Below, piece after piece: positions 53,708 to 63,800 of a DNA stretch of 64,000 bases. Where the stretch lies: the NCBI GenBank assembly GCA_000783305.1, contig JROE01000002.1:907178-971177 (forward strand), in the 5' to 3' direction. How positions within the stretch are numbered: position 1 is the first letter of the stretch; each line of letters begins with the position of its first letter. The stretch is from Sphingobacteriaceae bacterium DW12. GTDB taxonomy: Bacteria > Bacteroidota > Bacteroidia > Sphingobacteriales > Sphingobacteriaceae. The translations under genes and the position numbers were made by a program. The notes under the pieces are model-generated. The model did not search any database. It had not been told where the DNA came from and was given only the letters and a program-made list of their open reading frames with translations.

Positions 53708-56052
53708 TTTTTTTGCTTATTTACTTTATTTGTTTTCAGTTCATCCGTCATCGAGTATGGTGCTGCAGATTCCTCGATACCTCTCGTCATATTAGGTTGC
53801 ACACTCATGTCAAAATCTAACACGGCTCCCTGCATTAAACCGGTATGACTTAACCAATTTTTAGCGTAGGTCTGCCCATTTAGGGAAAGTTGATTTACGT
53901 AAACGTGGGACTTAGATGTATTGACTGCATTTATTTCTACTTTCTTCCCATTTTCCAAATGTAGCACTGCTTTGGAGAATAAAGGTGCACCAATGACATA
54001 TTCATCCGTCGCAGGACATACAGGGTAGAATCCCAAAGCAGAGAATACATACCAGGCTGACGTCTGCCCGTTGTCCTCATCTCCACAATAACCGTCAGGT
54101 GTAGCACTATACATTCGGTCAAGCACTTGCCTAATCCAATATTGGGCCTTCCAGGGTTGGCCAGCATAATTATAAAGGTAGATCATGTGTTGGATAGGTT
54201 GATTTCCATGGGCATACTGCCCCATATCGGCAATTTGCATTTCTCGTATCTCATGTATAGTACCTCCGTAATAGCTATCATCAAACAGCGGTGGTTGATT
54301 AAAGACACTGTCCAGCATATTGACAAACGTCTTTTCTCCCCCCATAAGTCCAATCAACCCCTTGATATCATGAAATACACTCCAAGAGTAATGCCAACTG
54401 TTGCCTTCAGTAAAAGCGTCCCCCCATTTCAACGGATTGAAAGGAGTTTGAAATTTTCCATCCTTATTCTTGCCTCGCATCAGATTTGTCGACGAATCGA
54501 AAAGGTGTCGATAATTTTGTGCCCTCTTGGCATACAGGTCGATTTCACTTTGTGGTCGCTTAAGTTCTTTGGCAAGCTGATAGATTGCAAAGTCATCGTA
54601 AGCATACTCCAATGTACGAGCTGCATTCTCATTGATTCCAACATCATAAGGCACGTATCCCAATTCATTGTAGTAATTTACACCTTTTCTTCCAACTGCC
54701 GTCATTGGCCCCTCATTATTAGCTCCATGGAGCAGTGCTTCATACAACGTTTGGATATCATACCCTCTCAAACCTTTCATATAGGCGTCTGAGACTACCG
54801 ATGCTGAATTGTTGCCAATCATGATATCCGCATAACCAGGGCTACTCCATTCTGGCAAAAATCCGCCTTCCAAATACGCATTCTTAAGCGCCTCTTGCAT
54901 CTCCACATTAATAGCAGGATACATCAGGTTGAGGAAGGGATATAATGCTCTAAAGGTGTCCCAAAATCCAGTACCACCGTATAAATATCCGGGTAATACC
55001 TTTCCATTATACGGACTATAATGCACTGTCTGTCCATCCTTGGATATTTCGTATAGCTTATTGGGAAAGAAAAGCGTTCGATACAATGTAGAATAAAAAG
55101 TACGCATTTGATCTATATCTTCTCCCTCTACTGCAATACGCCCGAGTTTTTCGTTCCAAATCGAACGACCATCTTTAGCGATTTGATCAAACGTCCTATC
55201 GCCCAGCTCCTCCAGATTAACAAGAGCTTGTTCGTGACTGATAAAGGACGACGCGACTTTTACATGTACGGCCTTTGAACGGTCTTTAATCTTGAACCCG
55301 ACAATAGCACCCGTTTGATTAGCTGTTGATTTCAATTTCCCATTAAACCTGGACTTGTCCTCCCATGTTGAAAAATTATCAAAAGGCTGATCAAATACCA
55401 ATACAAAATAATTCTTGAAGTTAGGAAGCTTTCCTCGCGAATATCGAGAAGAATACCCTATAATCATATTCTTCTCCGGTATAATCTCCACTTCCGAACC
55501 TCTGTCAAATGCATCCAAGACAACGAATGCGCTGTCTGTCGTTTGAAACGTAAATCTAAACATCGCAGCCCGTTCCGTAGGCGTTATTTCAGCCTTCACA
55601 TTATGATCGGCGAGGTATACCGAGTAGTGATAAGGTTTTGCTGTTTCGGATTTATGTGAGAACCAACTCGCTCGGCCTTCCTGGTCAAATACGCCTTTAC
55701 CAGTGACCGGCATCAAAGAAAACTGACCATAGTCATTCATCCAAGGTGAGGGTTGATGGGTTTGCTTAAGCCCTCTTATTTTGTCTGCAGTATATACGTA
55801 CTGCCACCCGTCTCCATTCTTTCCTGTCTGTGGCGTCCACATATTCATGCCCCAAGGAAGGCCGATAGCAGGATAAGTATTTCCATTAGAGAGAGAGGGT
55901 TTGGAATCTGTCCCCATTAATGGGTTAACCAAATCTACAGGATCAACAGCTCTGCCATTGACCTTTTGCGCCAAAGTAGATGCGGGGAATATAATCCCTG
56001 CACCCATTAATAAGGCAATACTTGCTATTATTGATTTTTTAAACATATTCAT
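53704..56052 (-). CDS. GH92 family protein with Gln in place of the catalytic acid
   Basis: 782 residues with a signal peptide (ALLMGAGIIFPASTLAQ). It has the GH92 layout: DLVNPLMGTDSKPSLSNGNTYP, GTGFWDTFRALYP, then AHGNQPIQH where the other GH92 of this operon has HGNEPSHH, so Gln618 replaces the general acid Glu. The base region is CGDEDNGQTSAWY in place of GNDDCGQMSAWY. A Glu-to-Gln change at this site is known from GH92 enzymes that act on mannose-1-phosphate diesters, which need no acid. It lies 8 nt after susD and overlaps the BSP gene by 4 nt. Confidence 0.93.
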   Translation of the reverse strand: MNMFKKSIIASIALLMGAGIIFPASTLAQKVNGRAVDPVDLVNPLMGTDSKPSLSNGNTYPAIGLPWGMNMWTPQTGKNGDGWQYVYTADKIRGLKQTHQPSPWMNDYGQFSLMPVTGKGVFDQEGRASWFSHKSETAKPYHYSVYLADHNVKAEITPTERAAMFRFTFQTTDSAFVVLDAFDRGSEVEIIPEKNMIIGYSSRYSRGKLPNFKNYFVLVFDQPFDNFSTWEDKSRFNGKLKSTANQTGAIVGFKIKDRSKAVHVKVASSFISHEQALVNLEELGDRTFDQIAKDGRSIWNEKLGRIAVEGEDIDQMRTFYSTLYRTLFFPNKLYEISKDGQTVHYSPYNGKVLPGYLYGGTGFWDTFRALYPFLNLMYPAINVEMQEALKNAYLEGGFLPEWSSPGYADIMIGNNSASVVSDAYMKGLRGYDIQTLYEALLHGANNEGPMTAVGRKGVNYYNELGYVPYDVGINENAARTLEYAYDDFAIYQLAKELKRPQSEIDLYAKRAQNYRHLFDSSTNLMRGKNKDGKFQTPFNPLKWGDAFTEGNSWHYSWSVFHDIKGLIGLMGGEKTFVNMLDSVFNQPPLFDDSYYGGTIHEIREMQIADMGQYAHGNQPIQHMIYLYNYAGQPWKAQYWIRQVLDRMYSATPDGYCGDEDNGQTSAWYVFSALGFYPVCPATDEYVIGAPLFSKAVLHLENGKKVEINAVNTSKSHVYVNQLSLNGQTYAKNWLSHTGLMQGAVLDFDMSVQPNMTRGIEESAAPYSMTDELKTNKVNKQKK

Positions 56053-56060
56053 TTTTTAGC

Positions 56061-57869
56061 TTACCATCCAGCATTCTGCACCATTTTCTCATTTTTCAAA
56101 ATTTCATTGTTAGGAATTGGGAATAAGTAATCCCTTTCTTTTTTGAAAACACGGGTCTCGATAAGTGTTTTTGCATAAAAAGCATCTCCATCAGCATTAA
56201 GATTAAGCCCATACACTGGCCCATTATCCGTCTCCTCTGCTATCTTCCATCTTCTAGTATCGAAGAATCGTACATTCTCAAAAGCTAATTCCACCTGTCT
56301 TTCCCGACGGATAGCATCACGCATTGTCGCTTGTGTGGTGGGCACTGTGATACCATTAGGACCGTATAATGGAATCCCAGCACGCTCACGAATAAGATTG
56401 AGATATTTAACAATATCTGCATGTCCCGGTTCAGATTCATTTAAAGCCTCCACATAGCCCAAATAAATATTCGCTAACCTAATCAGCAATGCCCCTCTTG
56501 AATTACCATTTGTAGATACGTTTTTGCGAACCGTATAGCCCGTAGGTGTCACATCAGATGTACTCTGTGTTCGGCCTGAATTGCCACTGAAATTAAACAA
56601 CGACAACACTGCCGTACCGCTATTTGCCTGATTGAGCCAATAGCTGCCATTATAAGTAATCCCTACGTAAAAACGAGGCTCTCTATTCGTGTAGGCTGCA
56701 AAAGTAGTTCTTGACGTTACATCATAAGGGGCTTTGAAACTGACGTAGCCGTCTTTTTGATAATTCGCATTGGGATCGGTAATCGGCAATCCATTGTTCA
56801 TCGCATATGCATCTACAATTGTCTGCGTAGCACCAAGTGCACCACCACCCTGAGCTGCTGAAGGAAATCCGACATGCTTCGGTGTACGATCATATTGTGC
56901 ATTATTTCCACTGTTGGAACGCGCAAAAATCCATTCTTGATTCCAATCTACCGTCATGACATTTCTACAAGATAGATAAGCCGCTACAAATGGATCTGCA
57001 TTATTCACCTTAAACAACTGATAGTAATTGGGGACAAACTCGTCGATAAATGCCTTAGCAGCAGCTGCCGCATCTTTCCACTTGTCAGGATTGGCAGTCG
57101 CACTAAATAAGGCTGTTCCATCTGCATTTTTCACACTAGCAAATGCGGTATTACCATTGAACAATGGGCTCGCCTTGAGTAATAGTGCTTCAGCTTTATA
57201 GGCTTTTGCAACTCCTTTGGTAATACGACCAAACTCACTGTTATTCGGTTCGTAAGGTAGGTTGCCATAGGCATTGTCCAATTCGGCAACGATGTAATCG
57301 ATACATTCATCAAATGGGGTACGGGATAATTTTAAATCCGAAATAGGTATATTGATATCCAAGACCTCCTCTCCTACTATTGGAACGGCACCATAGCTTC
57401 TTACCAGGTAATAGTAATAAAGCGCACGCAATGCCCTTGCCTCAGCTTTATAGGTCGTTTTCATCACATCAGTCACTTCCACACTATTCGCACCATCTAT
57501 ATTCTGGATAAAATACGATGCATTACGAATTCCTCTGTAATAGCTGTTCCAAAATGATTCGATTGTCCCATCGGTATTACTCCATACCGACGAAATCATA
57601 TTATTACTGTAATTAAAGTCCCATGTATATTTAGCTTCGTCCGATGAAGCCGTCCATGGACCTGCATTATCGGTACCTACAAATCGCTGTGCGAGTTCAT
57701 TGGGTATTACAGTGTAGATATTCGCCAAAAACTTATCTGTATTGGCTTTTGATTTAAAAATATCATCTACGGTGATGACATCATCTGGTACTTGATCCAA
57801 ATACTTATTACAACCACTGAAAGTCGACACAGTCAGTAGCGCAAATAATATATATATTGATTTTTTCAT
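56061..57869 (-). CDS. SusD/RagB family glycan-binding lipoprotein (second pair)
   Basis: 602 residues from the ATG at 57869 (MKKSIYILFALLTVSTFSGC), lipidated Cys near residue 20. SusD N-terminal features (YLDQVPDDVITVDDIFKSKA, ALRALYYYYLVRSYGAVPI) and C-terminal SusD_C (RLANIYLGYVEALNE, LNLIRERAGIPLYG, RRERQVELAFENVRFFDTRRW). It is larger than the first SusD and belongs to the GH92 operon, 21 nt after susC and 8 nt before GH92, so a mannose-rich ligand is likely. Confidence 0.95.
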   Translation of the reverse strand: MKKSIYILFALLTVSTFSGCNKYLDQVPDDVITVDDIFKSKANTDKFLANIYTVIPNELAQRFVGTDNAGPWTASSDEAKYTWDFNYSNNMISSVWSNTDGTIESFWNSYYRGIRNASYFIQNIDGANSVEVTDVMKTTYKAEARALRALYYYYLVRSYGAVPIVGEEVLDINIPISDLKLSRTPFDECIDYIVAELDNAYGNLPYEPNNSEFGRITKGVAKAYKAEALLLKASPLFNGNTAFASVKNADGTALFSATANPDKWKDAAAAAKAFIDEFVPNYYQLFKVNNADPFVAAYLSCRNVMTVDWNQEWIFARSNSGNNAQYDRTPKHVGFPSAAQGGGALGATQTIVDAYAMNNGLPITDPNANYQKDGYVSFKAPYDVTSRTTFAAYTNREPRFYVGITYNGSYWLNQANSGTAVLSLFNFSGNSGRTQSTSDVTPTGYTVRKNVSTNGNSRGALLIRLANIYLGYVEALNESEPGHADIVKYLNLIRERAGIPLYGPNGITVPTTQATMRDAIRRERQVELAFENVRFFDTRRWKIAEETDNGPVYGLNLNADGDAFYAKTLIETRVFKKERDYLFPIPNNEILKNEKMVQNAGW

Positions 57870-57890
57870 TGGAATATATTTTATCATTTA

Positions 57891-60800
57891 TTAAAAGTTT
57901 GCCTGTACGCCCATGGTCACAGTCCGAATATTCGGATATCTTGTACCGTTGTTGGTATTCAATTCAGGATCCCACAGTTTAAATTTGCTCCAGTACAGCA
58001 GATTGACCCCTTGTACATATATACGCGCATTCTTCATCCCGATACTTTGAAATGTTCCCTTTTTTAAGTTGTATCCCAAATCTATTGTCTTTAACCTTAA
58101 AAAATCAATATCTTTTACCCACCAACTGGATGACACTGCGTTGTTCTTATTGGCCGCATTTCCATAAGCCAAGCGAGGATAGAATGCGTTTGGATTTGGG
58201 TTCTCTTCTGTCCAACGATCTTCTGCTATTGCAAATAAATTACTACGTTCGGCACCGGTACTATTATTGAAAGGAATGATTCCATCGCCAGATATTTGAC
58301 GATCTGCTCCTGATATTCCTTGGAAGAAAGCCCCAAAATAAAACTGTTTATAAGTCAAATTGAATCCAAATCCATATATAGTATTGGGTATATCCCCATT
58401 ACCGATACGCATAATGTCGTTAGCATTCACAACACCATCTCCATTCAAATCCTTATATTTAATATCACCGACGCGTTGTGCACCTAAAGCAGTTTGATCG
58501 GCATGCGCATTGATTTCTTCCTCAGATTGAAACAATCCATCAGCGACATACCCAAATCTAGAAAGGTAGTTGACACCTCTTCTTTCCATATAAGGAAACG
58601 GTTGTCGAGGTTGGTCATTTTCGATCACTTTGTCTTTATTGTATGTAAAAGTTGCACGCATATCCAAGTATACTTGTCCAAGCGCTAGCGGCGCCATTTC
58701 GACGGTCGCATCTATCCCTTTATTGTCAATAATTCCTAAATTACCCCAAGGTGAGCTGTTCAAGCCTACATATCCCGGAAGCGCCCCTCTTTGTAGGAAT
58801 ACGCCTGATCTCCTTTCTTTAAAGAGATCAACCGTTAGCGACAATTTAGACCTTAAGGTTTTCACTTCAATCCCGAGATTTTGCTTATGTGCTTCGGCCC
58901 ATCTGACATTCGTGCCGTAGTCACTTATAGCAGTACCGCCATAAGTCACATTGTTAGATCCGTTACCAAACGTATACCCCCCAGCTCCAGTATTGACCAA
59001 GGTCAGATATCCAAACCTACGAACCCCACTGTTGATATCCAGCGCGCCACCATCACCCACGGTACCATTAGAGTAACGTAATTTCAAGAAATCAATCGCA
59101 TCTTTCACCGGCTCAAAGAATCGTTCATTCGACACGACCCAGCCCACACCGAATGATGGGAAAAAGCCAAATTTCATATCTGGGGCGAAGTTTTCAGACC
59201 CATTATATCCGAAATTCCCCTCAACAAAATACTTATCTGCATACGAGTATGTAAGGCGACCTGCAAGTCCCTGACTCCTAAATGGCAGCGAAGAGGTGAC
59301 ACTATTGGCAAAGGCAAATGTCTTTTCACGCTGATTATAGAGCAACATGGCGCTGATCGTATGATCATCAGCAATTGTTTTATTATAGTTAAGAGAAGCT
59401 TCCGTATAGAATTGACGATTCGAGTCATTGTCTTTTGAAAAGGCCAAGTCATCCGTGCCTTGAGAAATACTATTCAAGATAGGGTTTCCACTTTCATCAT
59501 AGGGAAATAGACGGTTAATCATGTAGGTACTTCTTCTGCGTGTCCGATTAATGGTATGTGAATTCCAGATATCAAAAGAATACAAAGCCGAAAACGTAAG
59601 CCCAGGTACCCAAAACTTAAGGTCTTGTGTCAATCTGGCGTTGGTCATAATCTGGTTCGAAAAAATATTCTGAAAACCCGTCTGTGTGACATCAGCATAA
59701 GGATTAGGCTGTGCACCCGCGGAACTCACTCCGGGGACTAGATTACCAGGATACATAACCGGATACAAAACAGGGTTAGTCTGCATTACATTTGCAAAAG
59801 CATTCTGTGGATTAATCCCGGGATAGTTGGTATTGGCGACATATCCCTGTACGCCTAAGTCAAACTTGGTCGTAGTCGTCCAATTCATCGAGACATTAGA
59901 TGTAAAGTTGTAACGCTTGAAACGAGTAGATGCATCATAGCTCTGCAAGGCATCCGTACGAAGCAAGCTTTCTTCATCATAATAGGCTCCCGATACGTAG
60001 TAATTAGCAAAATCAGATCCACCTCTCGCACTAAAGTTAGCTCTTTTATTCCCAGACACATTCCTGAATAGTTCGTCCATCCAGTTAACATTGGGATACA
60101 ACAACAGATCGGTCCCTAGTATCGTATTGTTGATATAATTATTGGAATATTCCTTCGTCAAGCCAGAAGCCAGCCTTGCTTCATTACGAAGTAGCATATA
60201 GGTCACTCCATCTGTCAACTCAGGTCTCTTCGTGAATGATGTGATCCCTTGGTTATAATTAAACATCAAGGTCGGTTTACCTGTTATTCCCTTCTTTGTC
60301 GTAATCAAGATCACACCATTAGCTCCAGCCACACCGTACACTGCCGTTGCAGACGCATCTTTCAAGATCGTAAAGGAGGAAATATCCTCTGGATCGAAGC
60401 TATCAATATCCCGTCCCTGAATTCCATCAACCACGACCAGTGGAGCGGCACTATTTCCTGATTGATTGAAGGTTGAAATACCCCTTATCCAAAGATCTGC
60501 CCCATCCGACCCAGGCAATCCTGTACGTTGCACGCCCACCAAACCAGCTATTCGCCCGGCAAGTGCCGCGCTCAGATTGGCGATTGGGACTTTAAGATCC
60601 TCTACTTTGACCGTTGACTGTGCACCCACTAAGCTTATTTTTTTCTGTTGACCGTACCCCACGACAACGACTTCATTAATACTATTGTTGATGGCTTTCA
60701 AGGTTATATTCAGACTTATCGTATTATTGATAACAGTTCGATAGTCCTCATAGCCAATAAACCGAACTACGACAGTGTCTCCTCTACCGGCAAGGATATT

Positions 60801-60995
60801 GAATTGTCCCAAATTATTGGTTGCCATCGAATTTTTTGATCGTGTATTAGTGACGGTCACCCCGTCCAATGGATTGTTAAGCTCATCTTTGACTACACCC
60901 GTAATTTCTAACTGCGTATTGCTCTGGGCAATAGTCTCAGACATACAGATGACACCAATCAACACCACGAGCGTGATAAGTAACGTTCTTTTCAT
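57891..60995 (-). CDS. SusC/RagA family TonB-dependent outer-membrane transporter (second pair)
   Basis: 1034 residues. Signal peptide (LVVLIGVICMSETIAQ), carboxypeptidase-regulatory-like domain (LEITGVVKDELNNPLDGVTV), TonB-box region EVVVVGYGQQKKISLVGA, plug with PLVVVDGIQGRDIDSFDPED, and a C-terminal barrel ending RTVTMGVQANF. Pairs with the adjacent SusD to import oligosaccharide. It follows the discoidin lipoprotein by 39 nt and heads the SusC-SusD-GH92-BSP-GH92 block. Confidence 0.95.
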   Translation of the reverse strand: MKRTLLITLVVLIGVICMSETIAQSNTQLEITGVVKDELNNPLDGVTVTNTRSKNSMATNNLGQFNILAGRGDTVVVRFIGYEDYRTVINNTISLNITLKAINNSINEVVVVGYGQQKKISLVGAQSTVKVEDLKVPIANLSAALAGRIAGLVGVQRTGLPGSDGADLWIRGISTFNQSGNSAAPLVVVDGIQGRDIDSFDPEDISSFTILKDASATAVYGVAGANGVILITTKKGITGKPTLMFNYNQGITSFTKRPELTDGVTYMLLRNEARLASGLTKEYSNNYINNTILGTDLLLYPNVNWMDELFRNVSGNKRANFSARGGSDFANYYVSGAYYDEESLLRTDALQSYDASTRFKRYNFTSNVSMNWTTTTKFDLGVQGYVANTNYPGINPQNAFANVMQTNPVLYPVMYPGNLVPGVSSAGAQPNPYADVTQTGFQNIFSNQIMTNARLTQDLKFWVPGLTFSALYSFDIWNSHTINRTRRRSTYMINRLFPYDESGNPILNSISQGTDDLAFSKDNDSNRQFYTEASLNYNKTIADDHTISAMLLYNQREKTFAFANSVTSSLPFRSQGLAGRLTYSYADKYFVEGNFGYNGSENFAPDMKFGFFPSFGVGWVVSNERFFEPVKDAIDFLKLRYSNGTVGDGGALDINSGVRRFGYLTLVNTGAGGYTFGNGSNNVTYGGTAISDYGTNVRWAEAHKQNLGIEVKTLRSKLSLTVDLFKERRSGVFLQRGALPGYVGLNSSPWGNLGIIDNKGIDATVEMAPLALGQVYLDMRATFTYNKDKVIENDQPRQPFPYMERRGVNYLSRFGYVADGLFQSEEEINAHADQTALGAQRVGDIKYKDLNGDGVVNANDIMRIGNGDIPNTIYGFGFNLTYKQFYFGAFFQGISGADRQISGDGIIPFNNSTGAERSNLFAIAEDRWTEENPNPNAFYPRLAYGNAANKNNAVSSSWWVKDIDFLRLKTIDLGYNLKKGTFQSIGMKNARIYVQGVNLLYWSKFKLWDPELNTNNGTRYPNIRTVTMGVQANF

Positions 60996-61034
60996 GTTTA
61001 GTTTTTTGTTTAGTGATTGCGTAAAAAAGATTGG

Positions 61035-61595
61035 TTATTCAGGCACATTGTTAACTCTCCACTCTGCAAGCTGAAAGAGTCCACTACCATCACGTATAGC
61101 AGTAATGCTCAAGCGATAATACCTATACTTCTCTTTGTTGGGAACATCGAAGCGCACCTTTTGATCTCTAGAAGTAAATAAATAACCTTGCTTGGTATCT
61201 ATCGTCGTCCAAGTCGTACCATCATTAGAACCAGCGAATGTCCAGTCCTTGGGATCACGCCCCTGTGCATCATTCGCCGATGCCAAGATATAGGATCCTA
61301 CCGCAATACCACCTGGGAAGGACAATTGGAGATAGAGATCATCCACATAAGGATTGATCAGAAATTTGGTCTTGTAGTCATTGTCGACCACTTTCGGAGA
61401 ACCTTCATTGGCTGTCTTCCCGCCCGAGTTTTCACGGTTAACAGCAAGAACACCATAGGCAGTTATGTCCATTTCGGGCTCCTTTTCAGGTTCCAATAGG
61501 TCATAGTGCCTTGTCTCAGTTTTTTCGCATGCTGTCAGACAGATAAAGAGCCCCAAGAGGGCACATAGCTGTTTAAATTTAGTTAGCTTTTTCAT
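61035..61595 (-). CDS. Discoidin (F5/8 type C) domain lipoprotein, probable surface glycan-binding protein
   Basis: 186 residues. Lipoprotein signal QLCALLGLFICLTAC with Cys at about residue 22. The rest is one F5/8 type C domain: VVDNDYKTKFLINPYVDDLYLQL, SYILASANDAQGRDPKDW, FAGSNDGTTWTTIDTKQG and the closing YRYYRLSITAIRDGSGLFQLAEW. Such domains bind galactosides or other sugars. It is the first gene of the GH92 operon and occupies the role usually filled by SusE/SusF-type proteins, so cell-surface glycan binding is inferred. Confidence 0.88.
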   Translation of the reverse strand: MKKLTKFKQLCALLGLFICLTACEKTETRHYDLLEPEKEPEMDITAYGVLAVNRENSGGKTANEGSPKVVDNDYKTKFLINPYVDDLYLQLSFPGGIAVGSYILASANDAQGRDPKDWTFAGSNDGTTWTTIDTKQGYLFTSRDQKVRFDVPNKEKYRYYRLSITAIRDGSGLFQLAEWRVNNVPE

Positions 61596-61690
61596 AAATT
61601 AAGGTGAATTGAAATACTAAAACGGATTAGCAAATCGAAATTACGAAGCCTTAATTAATAAAGTTGTTAACCAGTTGTTAATGACAAAAA

Positions 61691-62374
61691 TCAGGTGTTG
61701 GGGGCGCGAAAGATAAACCCGACTTTAAAAACAGTTTCCAACTGCACATTCTTAGAATGGGACAATAGCTTGCGTATCCGAGAGACAAATACATCCAAGC
61801 TTCTCCCTAAAAAATAATCATTTTCTCCCCAAACAGCCAATAAGATATCCTCCCGCTTCAAGACACGATTGGCATTAAGTGAAAAGTATTTCCACACTTC
61901 AAATTCTCGTTCGGTCAGATTCACTTGATGATTATTTTGGAAGACTAACATCATCTGATCCTGTACCAATCTAATATCTCCAATATACAAATCTGCGGAT
62001 CGTCTCACTTGTTGGCGATTGATGATGTTGTGTATACGCCAAGAAAGTTCTTCGATGTCAAAAGGTTTAGTGATGTAATCATCTCCTCCCAATTTGAGTC
62101 CTTGGATTTTACTTTCCTTATTATTCCTAGCTGTTAAGAAGACAAATCGTTGCTCAGGGTAGCTTTCCAAAAGTTGGCTGACGAGCTCAAAACCTGTATC
62201 GTCTGGCAATTGTACATCAACAATTAACAAATCGAAAAGTTGTCTACTGCAAAGCTCTTCCGCTTGGCGACTAGTTGTCGCTAATGTAATATCGAATCCC
62301 GAAGAAATCAAGTACTGTTGTGTGACAATTCCCAAGTCTACATCATCTTCAATCATGAGTATCTTTCCCTTCAT
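61691..62374 (-). CDS. OmpR-family response regulator
   Basis: 227 residues from the ATG at 62374. Receiver domain 1-120: LMIEDDVD acidic pair, phospho-acceptor Asp53 in LIVDVQLPDD, Lys103 in YITKPFD. C-terminal winged-helix Trans_reg_C domain (about 130-227): VNLTEREFEVWKYFSL, VWGENDYFLGRSLDVFVSRI. Its start is 13 nt after the kinase stop. It lies about 95 bp before the discoidin operon on the same strand, so it may control that operon; this is a position-based guess. Confidence 0.95.
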   Translation of the reverse strand: MKGKILMIEDDVDLGIVTQQYLISSGFDITLATTSRQAEELCSRQLFDLLIVDVQLPDDTGFELVSQLLESYPEQRFVFLTARNNKESKIQGLKLGGDDYITKPFDIEELSWRIHNIINRQQVRRSADLYIGDIRLVQDQMMLVFQNNHQVNLTEREFEVWKYFSLNANRVLKREDILLAVWGENDYFLGRSLDVFVSRIRKLLSHSKNVQLETVFKVGFIFRAPNT

Positions 62375-62387
62375 CTTCTCAATTTTT

Positions 62388-63800
62388 CTAGCATATATGG
62401 ACAATTGGTATATAGAGAATAAATTCGGTTCCACTTTTGGGAGTAGTCTCCACTTGTATTCGCCAACCATGTTCGGCTGCAGACTGCTGTACATAGTATA
62501 ACCCTAGCCCTACCCCATTCTTAGGTTGCTCTTGCTTGCCTCTATAAAATTTATCAAACATATGTGTGTAGGTCTCCCGATCCATACCATCCCCATTGTC
62601 TTTCACATGTAAGGTGATGATATGTTCTTCACGTGCGGTCCAAATACTGATTTCTTTATCTTGGAGGCTATTGTATTTAACGCCGTTTTCGACTAAATTA
62701 TTCATGAGCGTAGTAAACATAAACCTATTAGTCAAAATATTGACCTGCCCTTCATCCGGTTTTCTATGATAAGCCATTTTAGCCTCGGTTCCATACTTGA
62801 TTTGCAGGTCAGTGGCAATCTCCTCAAGTAATTCATGTAGATTATAGACATCTTTTTCTACATGATAGGGGCTAAATTTACTGACATCGATGGCTTGGTT
62901 TATTAATTTATCCAATCGACCTGTTTGCCTGTCAATAATGTCCAAATTGATATGGATCGTATCCTTTCCAGTAATGGCTATACCCCTTCTTACATTTTTA
63001 CTTGCTACTTGTATAGTCGCTAATGGCGTATTGAATTCATGTGTAATATTATTAAGAAAATCGGTAGTCATCTCATTCATTTTCTTTTGTTTGACCCAAT
63101 TATTAAAGGTCAAGAAATAAATGGCTACTACAGCCAACAAGCAACAACCAGATAACAATAGCAGCGGCAAGATGTCCTTGATAATCGCAAGCATTCGCCC
63201 TTCCTTATCAGCATAGAGAGCAAATTCGACTCTATTGCTATATTTTTGATGCGATGAAATGGACAAGCTAGATACCAACTGATCGCTCTTTTGAAACTGC
63301 GTTTCACCACTGATGATTACAGGATTATCCTCCGTAGACATTTTACTAGATACCAGGTCGATGTAAGTACGACCATCAAAAGTTACTGATAGCCCCCAAA
63401 GGACGAGAGAATATTTGAATTTAGGCTCCAAACCTTCTTTCTTTAGCAAATGGACAAACAGGCTATCCATTGGCGACTCCCGCCGAAGCTGAGCAACAAT
63501 TCTGTCGTATATTTCACTCCCTTTACTTTTGAACTGCTTGCCATCTGTATGGTAAAGTTTTTCCAAATCACGCATTTGCGGCAAGAGTATCGAATCGATT
63601 ATTGCCTGCCCCCCAGGGTAAAGCTTATCATTGATGATTGCCTTTTCATAAGCCGCTTTTAGTTTGCTCTTTTCTGTCTTAAATAAATCCTTGCTCTTGA
63701 TTTCATAAGTACTCGAAATCAGTTGATACTGTAGGAGCATCAACACCACGAAACTGATAATGGCAATCAGTTTATAAAGTCGTTCGGTATTCAGGTGCAT
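62388..63800 (-). CDS. Two-component sensor histidine kinase
   Basis: 470 residues. First membrane helix at 10-28, a periplasmic sensor region of roughly 175 residues, and a second helix at about 207-230 (IIKDILPLLLLSGCCLLAVV). HisKA domain with phospho-acceptor His in FLNNITHEFNTPLATIQVA, then HATPase_c with N-box LMNNLVENGVKYN and G-box GVGLGLYYVQQ. The sensor region matches no family I recognise. It is transcribed first, with the response regulator 13 nt downstream. Confidence 0.95.
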   Translation of the reverse strand: MHLNTERLYKLIAIISFVVLMLLQYQLISSTYEIKSKDLFKTEKSKLKAAYEKAIINDKLYPGGQAIIDSILLPQMRDLEKLYHTDGKQFKSKGSEIYDRIVAQLRRESPMDSLFVHLLKKEGLEPKFKYSLVLWGLSVTFDGRTYIDLVSSKMSTEDNPVIISGETQFQKSDQLVSSLSISSHQKYSNRVEFALYADKEGRMLAIIKDILPLLLLSGCCLLAVVAIYFLTFNNWVKQKKMNEMTTDFLNNITHEFNTPLATIQVASKNVRRGIAITGKDTIHINLDIIDRQTGRLDKLINQAIDVSKFSPYHVEKDVYNLHELLEEIATDLQIKYGTEAKMAYHRKPDEGQVNILTNRFMFTTLMNNLVENGVKYNSLQDKEISIWTAREEHIITLHVKDNGDGMDRETYTHMFDKFYRGKQEQPKNGVGLGLYYVQQSAAEHGWRIQVETTPKSGTEFILYIPIVHIC

